Shown here one piece after another: positions 1 through 8,300 of a stretch of DNA of 64,000 nucleotides; position 1 is the first letter of the stretch, and each line of letters begins with the position of its first letter. Position numbers and translations under genes: made by a program. This stretch comes from Polaribacter sp. BM10. GTDB lineage: Bacteria; Bacteroidota; Bacteroidia; Flavobacteriales; Flavobacteriaceae. The notes beneath the pieces were generated by a model. That model was given only the letters and a program-made list of their open reading frames with translations. It was not told where the DNA came from and did not search any database. The stretch covers positions 744,001-808,000 of the forward strand of contig NZ_CP019704.1 in the NCBI RefSeq assembly GCF_002005425.1, in the 5' to 3' direction.

Positions 1-2
1 GT

Positions 3-1610
3 GGTAGGTGGCTTACCATGTCTGGGAAGCTCTTCATAAATAAAAATAAATCTTACGGTGATGGTCTTAAAACACCAAGATACACAAGTGTTGCTATTGA
101 ACCCACTTCAGATATTAGGTACAAGAGTAACGGTCAGCTATTTGCCAGTATAGAAGATATTGAAGGAACCATGATAAAACCATCGGGTAATCTTTATTAT
201 GAAGATGGTAGTGTCCTTTATAGTGAAGAATTAGACGAGTCAGGTCAATACAACCGTATAACCATTAGAAGAGCTAATGGAGAATATGATGTGTTATTAA
301 ATGCTATGTTGCAAAAAAATTATGGTTCATCCTTTTCTAATATGATATATCCAACATATCCTAGTCCTTATACTATTTCACCAATAGCAAATGAAACCTC
401 TGTGATTAATTTTGAAAATGGACATAAGTATATAGGTTGTTCTACTCTTGGTACTTATGATGCAAGAGGCAAAGGTGCATTTACTGGTTTTATGCCTACT
501 TTATTTATGGAATACGGTAACGGAGGTGTATTTTTCTTAGAGAAACCATGGTCAGAAACACCTTATCAGTGGGCTTTGGTTGTTGATGGAGAAGTTGAAA
601 TGACTATTCCTGCTAAAGCCACTGATAAACCACAAATAGATAGTCTACTTAATAATTTGTCTGTTAAGATGAATTATTATCCTAATTCTAAATTGTTAAA
701 CAAAAAAGAAGAAAACAAAACTATATATTGGCCTACAATGGATGGTTATCTTCATAGTAAAGACACTACAAATCTTAATGGTTATGGCATCAAATTTCAT
801 ACAACCGATTCTATTTTTAAAGGAGACCATTCATACCTAGAAGTAGGCACTTTCAAAGATGGAAAATTACACGGTATGGGTTATAAGGTAAATATAACCA
901 GACTCTATAATGATAAATTTTCAAGTCGTCCAAGTAACCAAGATGAAGATTATCAAGCGTTTGCTGCTAGGGTAAAAGGTGCTGCTGGCGTTTTTGATAA
1001 TGGCATATTAGTAGAAGGACGAGAATTAAATATTGATAATGCAAGAAAAACATATATAAATGGTAATCGATGGAGACATATACCTGTTGAAGGTTTTGCC
1101 TACATTGGCCAAGAACCACTTAGTTATAAAAAGAGTGTTTATCATGGCGAGATGCCTTTTACAGAAGTTCCTACTTACAATTCATATATCTATATAAGCA
1201 AGATAAAACGTCAAGTAAAAGTATTGGAAATAAATACTACAAAGAAAGCCATTAAAGTAATGGGAGACTATAATGAACCTGTATGGTTAGATAAAAACTC
1301 AGGACCTATATATTATCATTATTCAACAAAAACATCTACTACCAGCTTTTGCCCCAAAACCATTACTCGAAAAAAGTATAAAGAAATTGATGTAAATAAG
1401 TCTATCGACCGAAACACAACAACAGTGAGAAAGGTAGATGGAGCCATAGTTGATTATTATTATATTACTCGCAAAAGCGACCCAATAAAGTACACCGTTA
1501 AAGAAACAGTATACGATGGCTATGAGACAGTTACTTGCCCAGTTTGTAATGGTGCAGGAATAAGAAACATTCCAGCAAATAGCAATGGTAATAGACAATT
1601 AACATTTTAA
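3..1610 (+). CDS. MORN-like repeat protein, 5' end cut by window edge
   Basis: Unknown function. The frame is open to the left edge, so the true start may lie outside; the first ATG is at 18. The protein has Tyr/Gly-rich repeats resembling MORN repeats, for example GTFKDGKLHGMGY around residues 278-290 (counted from that ATG). Near the C-terminus there is one CPVCNGAG motif, the CxxCxGxG knuckle of DnaJ-type zinc fingers, present only once. No signal peptide is visible from the ATG at 18. It is first in a run of six co-oriented genes whose next members carry signal peptides or membrane segments, so a role at the envelope is possible but is only inference. Confidence 0.6.
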   Translation, partial: GRWLTMSGKLFINKNKSYGDGLKTPRYTSVAIEPTSDIRYKSNGQLFASIEDIEGTMIKPSGNLYYEDGSVLYSEELDESGQYNRITIRRANGEYDVLLNAMLQKNYGSSFSNMIYPTYPSPYTISPIANETSVINFENGHKYIGCSTLGTYDARGKGAFTGFMPTLFMEYGNGGVFFLEKPWSETPYQWALVVDGEVEMTIPAKATDKPQIDSLLNNLSVKMNYYPNSKLLNKKEENKTIYWPTMDGYLHSKDTTNLNGYGIKFHTTDSIFKGDHSYLEVGTFKDGKLHGMGYKVNITRLYNDKFSSRPSNQDEDYQAFAARVKGAAGVFDNGILVEGRELNIDNARKTYINGNRWRHIPVEGFAYIGQEPLSYKKSVYHGEMPFTEVPTYNSYIYISKIKRQVKVLEINTTKKAIKVMGDYNEPVWLDKNSGPIYYHYSTKTSTTSFCPKTITRKKYKEIDVNKSIDRNTTTVRKVDGAIVDYYYITRKSDPIKYTVKETVYDGYETVTCPVCNGAGIRNIPANSNGNRQLTF

Positions 1611-1644
1611 ATTAATATCATTACCCTAGTAAACCTTATTTCTT

Positions 1645-2094
1645 ATGAAAACACTTATAACTATATTTTACTTGCTTATATTATTTTTAAGTATGAATGT
1701 TTATTCACAACAAGAAAAAACAAATTCACCTTACGATAAACTTTCTAAAGTAGATAAAGGCTATAAATTACTTTCAGCAGAAGCCGAAGTATTTATTGAT
1801 TCCTTTAACGAGAACCAAGATAGTGTTGTGCAATATGTTAATGATATGGGAAAATCGTTTAATAAATATAAGGTGCCCTCATATGTACAAAATGAAAAAT
1901 TATTATATGTTATAAATGAACTCTTCGATGTTAACAGATATTTAGCCTTTAGAATTTACATGGTTCTTAATAAAAGTAGCAAAGATTATATTTATAATAA
2001 TATAACCTCTGATATAAAAATGTCTTTTCAGTTGGCTTCAAAAAGATATTTTAATAAAAAAAAGAGGATAGAGAATGCCAACAAAGGCAATTAA
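1645..2094 (+). CDS. Small exported protein, unknown
   Basis: 149 residues. The N-terminus is a clear Sec signal peptide (MKTLITIFYLLILFLSMNVYSQ) with cleavage likely after YSQ. The mature part is Lys/Asn-rich with no motif I recognise. It starts 34 bases after the previous gene and is followed by another exported protein, so it probably belongs to the same transcription unit. Confidence 0.6.
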   Translation: MKTLITIFYLLILFLSMNVYSQQEKTNSPYDKLSKVDKGYKLLSAEAEVFIDSFNENQDSVVQYVNDMGKSFNKYKVPSYVQNEKLLYVINELFDVNRYLAFRIYMVLNKSSKDYIYNNITSDIKMSFQLASKRYFNKKKRIENANKGN

Positions 2095-2152
2095 ATACTA
2101 ATGCTATTAAAATTTTATTAAAAAACAATACAAACTTACACACTAAAACACA

Positions 2153-3169
2153 ATGAACCAGACAATTAATATATTTTCAGCTATTCTATTGTTACTTAGT
2201 TTTAATGCAAGTGCTCAATCCCTACCACAAATAAACGCAAAGGATTATGGATTTGAACTAAACACCAAACAAGTTGAAATTATAACCTACAATGTTGATA
2301 ATGACAGTGCAGTGGCGTTAGAAATTAGTAGCTACAGCTTTAACAATGAAGGTGATATTGAAATCTATGAGAACCGAAATAAGCAAAACAAGTCTTGGGG
2401 AAAATCAAAAAATAAATACAGAAAAGGAAAGTTACACAAAAGAACCTTTAAGTATAGTAATTCTACTTTAAACACAAACCATAATTACACCTATGATAGT
2501 AATGGTTACTTAACCAATGAGCAAATTCGTTTAAATAACGGAAATACGAATACTGTCAAATTCGAATATAAAAATAATTTGCTTCACAAAATTAGCAGTA
2601 ATATCGATGATGTAGTAATCACACATCACTATACTCAAAAAGGACATTTATTTAAAAAGGTATATGCTATTAATCAAGCTAGCAAACCTAATGTTGTTTC
2701 CAATCATTTTTACTTAGAAAATAAAGAAATTTTTTCTTTCACAGAGCCAAAAAACCATTATAAAGCACATATCTATAATGAAAACGTATACATTGGTTTT
2801 GAGCTTATAGACGACGAGCGTGTTAAAAGTAAACTAGATAAAGGCATTCAACGATTTAACCAAGAAGCGCCTAAAGATAATCTTCCGTTTAATTTACAAA
2901 AACATTGTAACCAAACTTGGCAGTTTTACGATAAAAATTTAGACAAAGTAATCCCTTTAGAAATAAAAATTTACAAGTATATAAAAGATGCTTCAGGCAA
3001 TAAAATAAAGTATGCCGAAGCAGTAGTAAACATAAAAACCAAAACCATTTCTAGCATTAGTTTTTATAAATCAATTTTTAAAAATAATAATGTTGTAGGT
3101 AGTACAGCTTTCGATAAAAAAATATTTTCAGAATTTAAAGAAGATATTAAGTTTATAAATATCCCATAA
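2153..3169 (+). CDS. Exported protein with YD-like repeats, unknown
   Basis: 338 residues with a signal peptide ending at about NASAQ (residue 22). The middle holds several stretches of the type Y-x-YDSNGYLTNEQ and KFEYKNNLLHKI, which resemble the short Y/D strands of RHS/YD-repeat and toxin-like proteins of Bacteroidota. There are only a few and they are degenerate. No catalytic motif is seen. It lies 10 bases before the next gene, suggesting one operon. Confidence 0.55.
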   Translation: MNQTINIFSAILLLLSFNASAQSLPQINAKDYGFELNTKQVEIITYNVDNDSAVALEISSYSFNNEGDIEIYENRNKQNKSWGKSKNKYRKGKLHKRTFKYSNSTLNTNHNYTYDSNGYLTNEQIRLNNGNTNTVKFEYKNNLLHKISSNIDDVVITHHYTQKGHLFKKVYAINQASKPNVVSNHFYLENKEIFSFTEPKNHYKAHIYNENVYIGFELIDDERVKSKLDKGIQRFNQEAPKDNLPFNLQKHCNQTWQFYDKNLDKVIPLEIKIYKYIKDASGNKIKYAEAVVNIKTKTISSISFYKSIFKNNNVVGSTAFDKKIFSEFKEDIKFINIP

Positions 3170-3179
3170 CATTTATAAA

Positions 3180-4199
3180 ATGACCAATACAAATTTTGAA
3201 ATAAAACCACTATCCTCTCAAGACAGAAACAAACTTAGAAAGCAGTACCTATTTGCTGTTTTGTTCTTACTTGCTGCAAGTGCTATATTTTCTTTCATCT
3301 ATTTTTTTGTTATAAAACCAGATAACTTTAGTATCATTCCTATAGTGATGTTTTCTATATTTCTGCTATTCTTTGCTGGTATTTTTTCTTATATATTTTG
3401 GAATACTTATATGGATTTAAAACTAGGTATTAAACACTGTTATATGGGTGTTGTTACCGATAAACGTGTAGACAAACACACTACTAAATCAAGAAGTTAT
3501 AATACCAGAATGGGCACAAATACAAGACACAAGTCTAGCAGAACCTATTATTATATAAGTATTGATAATAAAGAGCACAGCGTGCCTTATTCAAAATACG
3601 CAAAAGTAAACGTTAACGATAAAGTGTATTTAGAGTCTAGTCCAAAAAACAAAGAAGTTTTTGCTTTTAATGTTTTAGAAAAAAAACAAAATCCCGTTAC
3701 TAGCACTACCAACACAATTCATAATACTCCTTTTAAAAGTAAAAGTGTTACCAAGCCTATGCGCCAACAAGAAGTGGTTTTAGTAAAAAAAATTTTCTTT
3801 AAAAAAGTAAGACGAGCATTAATTTACATTGCTATTTATATCATTTTATTATTTACACTATGGCAAGGTATATTCATCTTTTTAATCCCTCTAATAATAG
3901 CCTTTATTTATACTTCAATTAAACTGCTTATTCTAATTAACAACTATGCAAAATTCAATAGAAACGGAAATCTAAAACAAATAACTACAGTACAAGTAAC
4001 AGACAAATTAACAATGACTTCTAATACTAGTTCAACTAAATTTAGAGTGACAACAAATGTTGAAAATATTGATGTTTCACAAAAAATATACAACAAACTA
4101 AAGACAAACGATGTTATAGAATTGCACAAAGCAACCTTTCTTAAAAACTTAGTAGGTGTTAGTATTAATGAAGGAACACAATATTTAGAAAATTTATGA
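3180..4199 (+). CDS. Membrane protein with two TM pairs, unknown
   Basis: 339 residues. Predicted membrane spans lie near residues 22-45 and 52-75, and a second pair near 205-252. Each pair is followed by a small beta-rich soluble domain (about residues 85-165 and 265-330), so the protein may be an internal duplication. The first soluble domain (GVVTDKR...YYYISIDNKEHSVPYSKY...V.LESSP) resembles DUF3592-type domains; this is a weak call. The stop overlaps the next start in an ATGA arrangement, which indicates translational coupling. Confidence 0.55.
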   Translation: MTNTNFEIKPLSSQDRNKLRKQYLFAVLFLLAASAIFSFIYFFVIKPDNFSIIPIVMFSIFLLFFAGIFSYIFWNTYMDLKLGIKHCYMGVVTDKRVDKHTTKSRSYNTRMGTNTRHKSSRTYYYISIDNKEHSVPYSKYAKVNVNDKVYLESSPKNKEVFAFNVLEKKQNPVTSTTNTIHNTPFKSKSVTKPMRQQEVVLVKKIFFKKVRRALIYIAIYIILLFTLWQGIFIFLIPLIIAFIYTSIKLLILINNYAKFNRNGNLKQITTVQVTDKLTMTSNTSSTKFRVTTNVENIDVSQKIYNKLKTNDVIELHKATFLKNLVGVSINEGTQYLENL

Positions 4200-5245
4200 A
4201 AACTGTGTTTGTCAAAATAGCATTAAACATAGTGCTAATATTTTTTATTAGCAATAAACTATATAGCAATGCAGCTCAACCAGGTATTTGGAACGCTGGA
4301 GGCACTGTTTTTACAATGCTACATCCAGAAGATTCCCTTAGCTTTAAAAAAGTACAAATGCAACAAGAGCAAATTTACATTCAGTTGTACAAAGGCTTTG
4401 CGGTTGTAAAAGGCGTCTATTGGTTTCGCAATACCACAAAAGACCGCTTACAGTTTAAAATGGGATATCCTGTAAATGGTATTTATGATGGTGGTGAAAC
4501 AAACTTAAACCAAGTTAGTATAGATTCATTAAATGAGTTTAAAATAAAAGCCAAAGGCAACTGGCTACCACTACTTAAACAATCTTATCCAGAACTTAAT
4601 AATAACGATAAAAATCCTATACCATTTAGCGAAAATTGGAAAGTGTGGGAAATGACGTTTCAACCCAACGAAATACAAATAGTTGAAGTTTATTTTATAG
4701 TAAACACCAATAATGCGCAAGTAAGAAAGGGCTATAATGTTGATAAAAAAAATGTGTTTATTTATCTGTTAGAAAGTGGTAGCGTATGGCAGTCACCAAT
4801 TGAAAACGCAGCGTTTTATGTACAGTTAATGGATGGATTACTGCCAACAGATATAAATGGAATTTCTACAGGTTTCAATTTTAAATACAGCGAAAAACAT
4901 AAATTATTTATTGGTGAAAAACACAACTTTTCGCCTACCCCAAAAGACAATTTAGTTATTAGCTATCACAATAAAGAAGATGAATTTTTATTTAAAAAAA
5001 AACTTTCAAACACCAATGCTTTGTACTTATCTATTGATAGTTTAAGAACTTTACCTAAAAATGGTATTCTCTTAAAAAAAATAGATCTAGGAAATCCGTA
5101 CGCTGTTAAAACAAATTTTAGTGGTTTTTTACCAATACTATTAACCTATTTTGTAATGTATCTTCCAGGTATTATAATTGCTATTTTAATAATACTATTT
5201 ATACGATATATGCTTAAACGAAGAAAACTAAAAATCAATTCTTAA
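4196..5245 (+). CDS. Exported protein with C-terminal TM anchor, unknown
   Basis: 349 residues. It has a signal peptide (to about residue 25), a large extracytoplasmic domain, then one TM segment near residues 313-338 followed by a basic tail (KRRKLK). The outer domain begins with strands of the type VVKGVYWFRNTT...QFKMGYPV, as in proteins that describe an envelope adhesion or surface-sensing domain, but I cannot name the family. It overlaps the previous gene by 4 bases, so the two are likely translated together. Confidence 0.55.
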   Translation: MKTVFVKIALNIVLIFFISNKLYSNAAQPGIWNAGGTVFTMLHPEDSLSFKKVQMQQEQIYIQLYKGFAVVKGVYWFRNTTKDRLQFKMGYPVNGIYDGGETNLNQVSIDSLNEFKIKAKGNWLPLLKQSYPELNNNDKNPIPFSENWKVWEMTFQPNEIQIVEVYFIVNTNNAQVRKGYNVDKKNVFIYLLESGSVWQSPIENAAFYVQLMDGLLPTDINGISTGFNFKYSEKHKLFIGEKHNFSPTPKDNLVISYHNKEDEFLFKKKLSNTNALYLSIDSLRTLPKNGILLKKIDLGNPYAVKTNFSGFLPILLTYFVMYLPGIIIAILIILFIRYMLKRRKLKINS

Positions 5246-5258
5246 ACTAACCTAAACA

Positions 5259-5870
5259 ATGCATTCCTTTATTGAAAAACATCTAAAACACTATTCTCAA
5301 TGGGATTTTTTGGTTTTCACACTCTTTACAATACTTTCCATTTTAAATGGAAAAACCACCATATTTTATATTCTATATTTTTTTTGGTGTAATGAATTAT
5401 TGCGCATTATTATTGACCGTCTACTTTATAAAAGTAACTCAAATGCCTTATTAGGATTTTCTGAAAAGACCACTATTTTACCTTCGCTTTTCCCAATGGG
5501 AATATATTTTGTGTTTATTGTAGTCTTTTTTGGTTTTGTTTCCAGCTGGAAAAATGAGGAAATTACAATAATGAATATGCAAATATTGTTTTTTAAAAAT
5601 ACATTTTTTGTACTTAACTTAATTTTTGTAGCCATAGAACGAATACTACTTCACAGAACACAACAAGCAGTAATAGTTATTTTTGGAATATTCACACCTA
5701 ATATGCTAATACTTCATATTTCAATTATTCTTGGCGCTTTATTAATGTTTTTTGTAATACGTAGTTTTCCCGAAATATTTACACCAAGCAACCTTTGGGG
5801 TTCGGTTATTATTATCTTTCCATTCTTACTTATAAAAGCTTTTTTTGCATATTACAGACAGAATAAATAA
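5259..5870 (+). CDS. Polytopic membrane protein, unknown
   Basis: 203 residues, very hydrophobic, with about six predicted membrane spans and no signal peptide. The N-terminal part (FTLFTILSILNGK...FFWCNELLRII) faintly recalls DUF6498 membrane proteins; low certainty. It starts 13 bases after the preceding gene and is the last of the six-gene run. The first cassette-type recombination site follows ten bases after the stop, so this run may be one large multi-gene cassette. Confidence 0.55.
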   Translation: MHSFIEKHLKHYSQWDFLVFTLFTILSILNGKTTIFYILYFFWCNELLRIIIDRLLYKSNSNALLGFSEKTTILPSLFPMGIYFVFIVVFFGFVSSWKNEEITIMNMQILFFKNTFFVLNLIFVAIERILLHRTQQAVIVIFGIFTPNMLILHISIILGALLMFFVIRSFPEIFTPSNLWGSVIIIFPFLLIKAFFAYYRQNK

Positions 5871-5880
5871 AAAATTAACT

Positions 5881-6013
5881 TGCTACAACAATGTATAAAA
5901 ATAATAGCGGTTTAATCGCTAAAACGAAATGAAATAATAATAAAAAAGGTCTGTGTTATAACGAAAAGTTAGTGTGTAAATCCGCTACTATTCTTATACG
6001 AGACCGTTGTACA
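5881..6013 (+). repeat. attC-like cassette site 1
   Basis: Opens with R''-like TGCTACAAC (5881-5889) and closes with GTTGTACA (6006-6013). Between them, TATAAAAATAATAGCGG pairs with CCGCTACTATTCTTATA. The pairing is interrupted near both ends by unequal unpaired bases (AATG against GAGACCG), like the internal spacer and extrahelical bases of integron attC sites. TGCTACAAC predicts a cassette start GTTGTAGCA to the left. I do not find one before 5881, so that boundary is lost or outside the window. Confidence 0.65.
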
Positions 6014-6079
6014 ACATAAAGAATGTGAACTTTCCTGAAATAGGTTGACTAAAAATTAATCATTTAATTATAGTCACTT

Positions 6080-6538
6080 ATGAAAACAAAAAATGAACCC
6101 TGGCGAAAAAGAACCTATCAAAAAGTAACTCTTGAAACTAAACTTTTAGTCGTTGACCAAATTGTTAACGGACAAATATCCAGAAGTAACGCTTCTAAAA
6201 AATACGAGGTTCCTAGAACTACAATCTCATACTGGATTAGAATTTATAGTACCTTAGCTCAACAAAATATGGGTATGAGTAAAAACGAGGAAATTAAAAG
6301 ACTTAAAGAAAAAATCGAAGAACTAGAGTTTCAAAAGGACTTTCAGCAAGACATAATCGCGGATATGGAACTCATTACTGGTGTGGATTTGTCAAAAAAG
6401 TCGTTACCCAAAACATTAGCAAAAGAGATAGAGCGAAAAAAGAAAGACCGTATAAAAGAAAATGGCTCTATGGATGTTTTGGGATCAGTAAACAAGCTTT
6501 CTACAAAAGAATTAACAAACAAAAAAAGCAAAAAGTAG
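6080..6538 (+). CDS. IS3-family transposase OrfA
   Basis: 152 residues. The N-terminal helix-turn-helix (about residues 14-55; YQKVTLETKLLVVDQIVNG...SNASKKYEVPRTTISYWIR) is followed by a leucine-zipper-like coiled coil (about 68-90). It binds the IS ends. A slippery heptamer A AAA AAG at 6436-6442 is placed in the correct phase for -1 frameshifting. After the slip the frame reads on without a stop into OrfB, giving the OrfAB transposase. OrfA alone ends at 6538. Confidence 0.85.
   Translation: MKTKNEPWRKRTYQKVTLETKLLVVDQIVNGQISRSNASKKYEVPRTTISYWIRIYSTLAQQNMGMSKNEEIKRLKEKIEELEFQKDFQQDIIADMELITGVDLSKKSLPKTLAKEIERKKKDRIKENGSMDVLGSVNKLSTKELTNKKSKK
6436..6442 (+). promoter_or_regulatory. -1 ribosomal frameshift slippery site
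   Basis: A AAA AAG read as cgA AAA AAG in the OrfA frame. Slipping back one base continues as GAA AGA CCG TAT into the OrfB frame with no stop. This is the classical IS3-family signal; no downstream structure was computed. Confidence 0.75.
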
Positions 6539-6558
6539 CCCACCAAAAACTTACCTTA

Positions 6559-7332
6559 ATGGTCAAGAATTACCGCAAGAAAGTAAGTTCTAAAACTGGT
6601 GGAATTAAACTCTACAAAGAACTTAAAGCTGAGTTTATTAAAGCTGATATCAAAATGGGTAGAGACAAGTTCTATCGCTTCCTAAGACTCAATAATTTAT
6701 TAATTCCTAAGCGTAAAAACTACGTTACAACCACTAACTCTAACCATATGTACAGAAAATATAAAAACCTCGTAAAAGACCACGTCCCTAATCGACCAGA
6801 ACAACTATGGGTAAGCGACATCACATACATTAAAACCGAAAATGGATACAATTACCTAGCACTAGTGACTGATGCCTATTCCAAGAAAATCATGGGTTAT
6901 AAAATAGATAATCATATGAGAACGGTACTTTGCTTAGAGGCTCTTAAAATGGCCATTAAAAACAGAAAATATCCTAAGCAACAACTCATTCATCATTCAG
7001 ATAGAGGATTCCAATACTGCAATCCTAAGTACACCAAATTTGCTGAAAGTAATGGGATAACTATGAGTATGACCGAGCAATACGACCCTTATGAAAACGC
7101 TGTAGCTGAACGTATAAACAGAACTCTTAAATACGAATATGGATTAAAGCAAACCATCAAAAACACTACAATAGCCAAGGAGATGACTGATCAGGCTGTA
7201 TATATCTATAACAACCTGAGAACCCATTTTAGCCTAGACTTAAGAAAACCTACTGAAGTACATCTAAATCCTAATTTAAAATACAAGTCCTATCGAAAAA
7301 ATAATGTAAATTTACCTGAACTATCGTTTTGA
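6559..7332 (+). CDS. IS3-family transposase OrfB (DDE integrase)
   Basis: 257 residues from the first ATG. The frame is open upstream to the slippery site at 6436, through WLYGCFGISKQAFYKR. This is the HTH_21/OrfB start typical of IS3, so the functional protein is an OrfAB fusion. DDE residues are visible: Asp in WVSDITYIK, Asp in HHSDRGFQYC and Glu in ENAVAERINRTLK. Length and motifs look intact, so the element may be active. Confidence 0.85.
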   Translation: MVKNYRKKVSSKTGGIKLYKELKAEFIKADIKMGRDKFYRFLRLNNLLIPKRKNYVTTTNSNHMYRKYKNLVKDHVPNRPEQLWVSDITYIKTENGYNYLALVTDAYSKKIMGYKIDNHMRTVLCLEALKMAIKNRKYPKQQLIHHSDRGFQYCNPKYTKFAESNGITMSMTEQYDPYENAVAERINRTLKYEYGLKQTIKNTTIAKEMTDQAVYIYNNLRTHFSLDLRKPTEVHLNPNLKYKSYRKNNVNLPELSF

Positions 7333-7388
7333 AAACAAACCTAGTTCAAATTATTTTTTTTGCCTTCTAAACGGCTAAAAAAAATCGT

Positions 7389-8144
7389 TTGAACGTGTCG
7401 AAAATCATAAAAAAAAGGTCAACCTATTTCAGTATAATACAAAAAGCAATCTACATAGCATTAATATTTGGAATTTTGGCTTCTTGCAAACAGAAAACCA
7501 AACCAGAAAAGGCGGAAAATAAACCGACTGAAATTCCTGCGTGGAAAGTTGACTTGGACACGATTTTGGAAAAGAACAATCCGAAAAACCTTGACCTATC
7601 CAAACATCAGTTGTTTATCGACACAACTCGGAATTCAGAAACGTTTAAAAGACTGGTTAACTGGAAACCAAACCGAATGGATAATGACGCAATTTCATAT
7701 CACGAAAAAGAAATTGCAAAAAAGCATAAACCAATAAAAATTGACCTAAAAGAATTTCCAAGACATTGGATAAGTTTAAAAAAACTCAACAATGAATTTG
7801 TGATTTATGAACCTTGTGATGGAAATACAACCGCTTTTGAAATAAATGAAAGTTCAGTTCTATTCTTCTACCAACTGGAACATGACGCTGACTTGATATC
7901 TGAATTAAGGAAAATCACGGAGAATGAAATCGAATTGGAATTAAGAACTGTTCCACAAAAAACGGAAACTGAAAAAACGGAACTGACCATAAAACCGACC
8001 GAATTTGAAAATGTCTATTTACTAACTTATAGTTTTGGCGAATGGTTCGTGACACCAAAAGAAAAAGTATCTGAATTTGATATTGTGGTTAATCATTGTC
8101 CGACAATGAAAAGAATGGAATTTAAAGGATTTGACAAAAAATAA
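7389..8144 (+). CDS. Lipoprotein whose N-terminus was rewritten by the IS
   Basis: 251 residues as read from a TTG at 7389 inside the right end of the IS3 element. The genuine part starts at about SIIQKAIYIALIFGILASC, a lipoprotein signal with lipobox LASC. The first 14-15 codons are IS sequence, so the native start codon was separated from the gene. Rejoining the flanks without the IS (6035 to 7432) does not restore an obvious ATG frame, so some bases may have been lost. The mature protein is Lys/Glu-rich with no recognised domain. Expression may now depend on the IS. It can be read as a gene with a new start or as a pseudogene. Confidence 0.55.
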   Translation: MNVSKIIKKRSTYFSIIQKAIYIALIFGILASCKQKTKPEKAENKPTEIPAWKVDLDTILEKNNPKNLDLSKHQLFIDTTRNSETFKRLVNWKPNRMDNDAISYHEKEIAKKHKPIKIDLKEFPRHWISLKKLNNEFVIYEPCDGNTTAFEINESSVLFFYQLEHDADLISELRKITENEIELELRTVPQKTETEKTELTIKPTEFENVYLLTYSFGEWFVTPKEKVSEFDIVVNHCPTMKRMEFKGFDKK

Positions 8145-8158
8145 CGTGAATAAAAAAC

Positions 8159-8292
8159 GGTGTACAACAACGTATATAATCCATTGCTAGTACTCGCCTA
8201 CTTACGAAAATCCTCTCGGATTTTCTATTCGGTTTTTATTTGCTAAATTACGTACTAAACAACGCAACAAACCATATAGAACGAAATGCCAA
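8159..8292 (+). repeat. attC-like cassette site 2 (degenerate R')
   Basis: R'' is GGTGTACAAC (8159-8168), complementary to the cassette start GTTGTACA at 6006 on the far side of the IS. The apical hairpin is GAAAATCC/GGATTTTC with a CTCTC-type loop. The closing core is damaged: instead of GTTGCCAACC the sequence reads AAATGCCAACC (8284-8294). Its outer part still matches GGTTGGCA at 9405. Confidence 0.6.
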
Positions 8293-8300
8293 CCACTAGA

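Larger units (their letters stand above)
6036..7431 (+). mobile_element. IS3-family insertion sequence
   Basis: About 1.4 kb, bounded by 15-bp inverted repeats CTGAAATAGGTTGAC (from 6035) and GTCAACCTATTTCAG (to 7432). It encodes OrfA and OrfB in the usual IS3 overlap with a -1 frameshift signal. No matching target duplication is visible (left flank TTTC, right flank TATA), so the ends may have been altered or the duplication lost. It sits inside a cassette: the left flank GTTGTACA (6006) and the site at 8159 (TGTACAAC) are the matching ends of that cassette. Confidence 0.85.

Noticed and set aside
1323..1598. Minus-strand frame inside the first gene
   Set aside because: It is antisense to a MORN-like gene and composed of residues expected from complementing its codons; no domain.
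6025..7440. Target-site duplication of the IS3 element
   Set aside because: Flanks TTTC and TATA (or TCC and GTA) do not match at any 3-5 base register tested by eye.
8286..8300. ATG at 8286 as start of the metallopeptidase
   Set aside because: It is within the R' core of the site and precedes the signal peptide by five codons. The ATG at 8301 gives a normal signal sequence.
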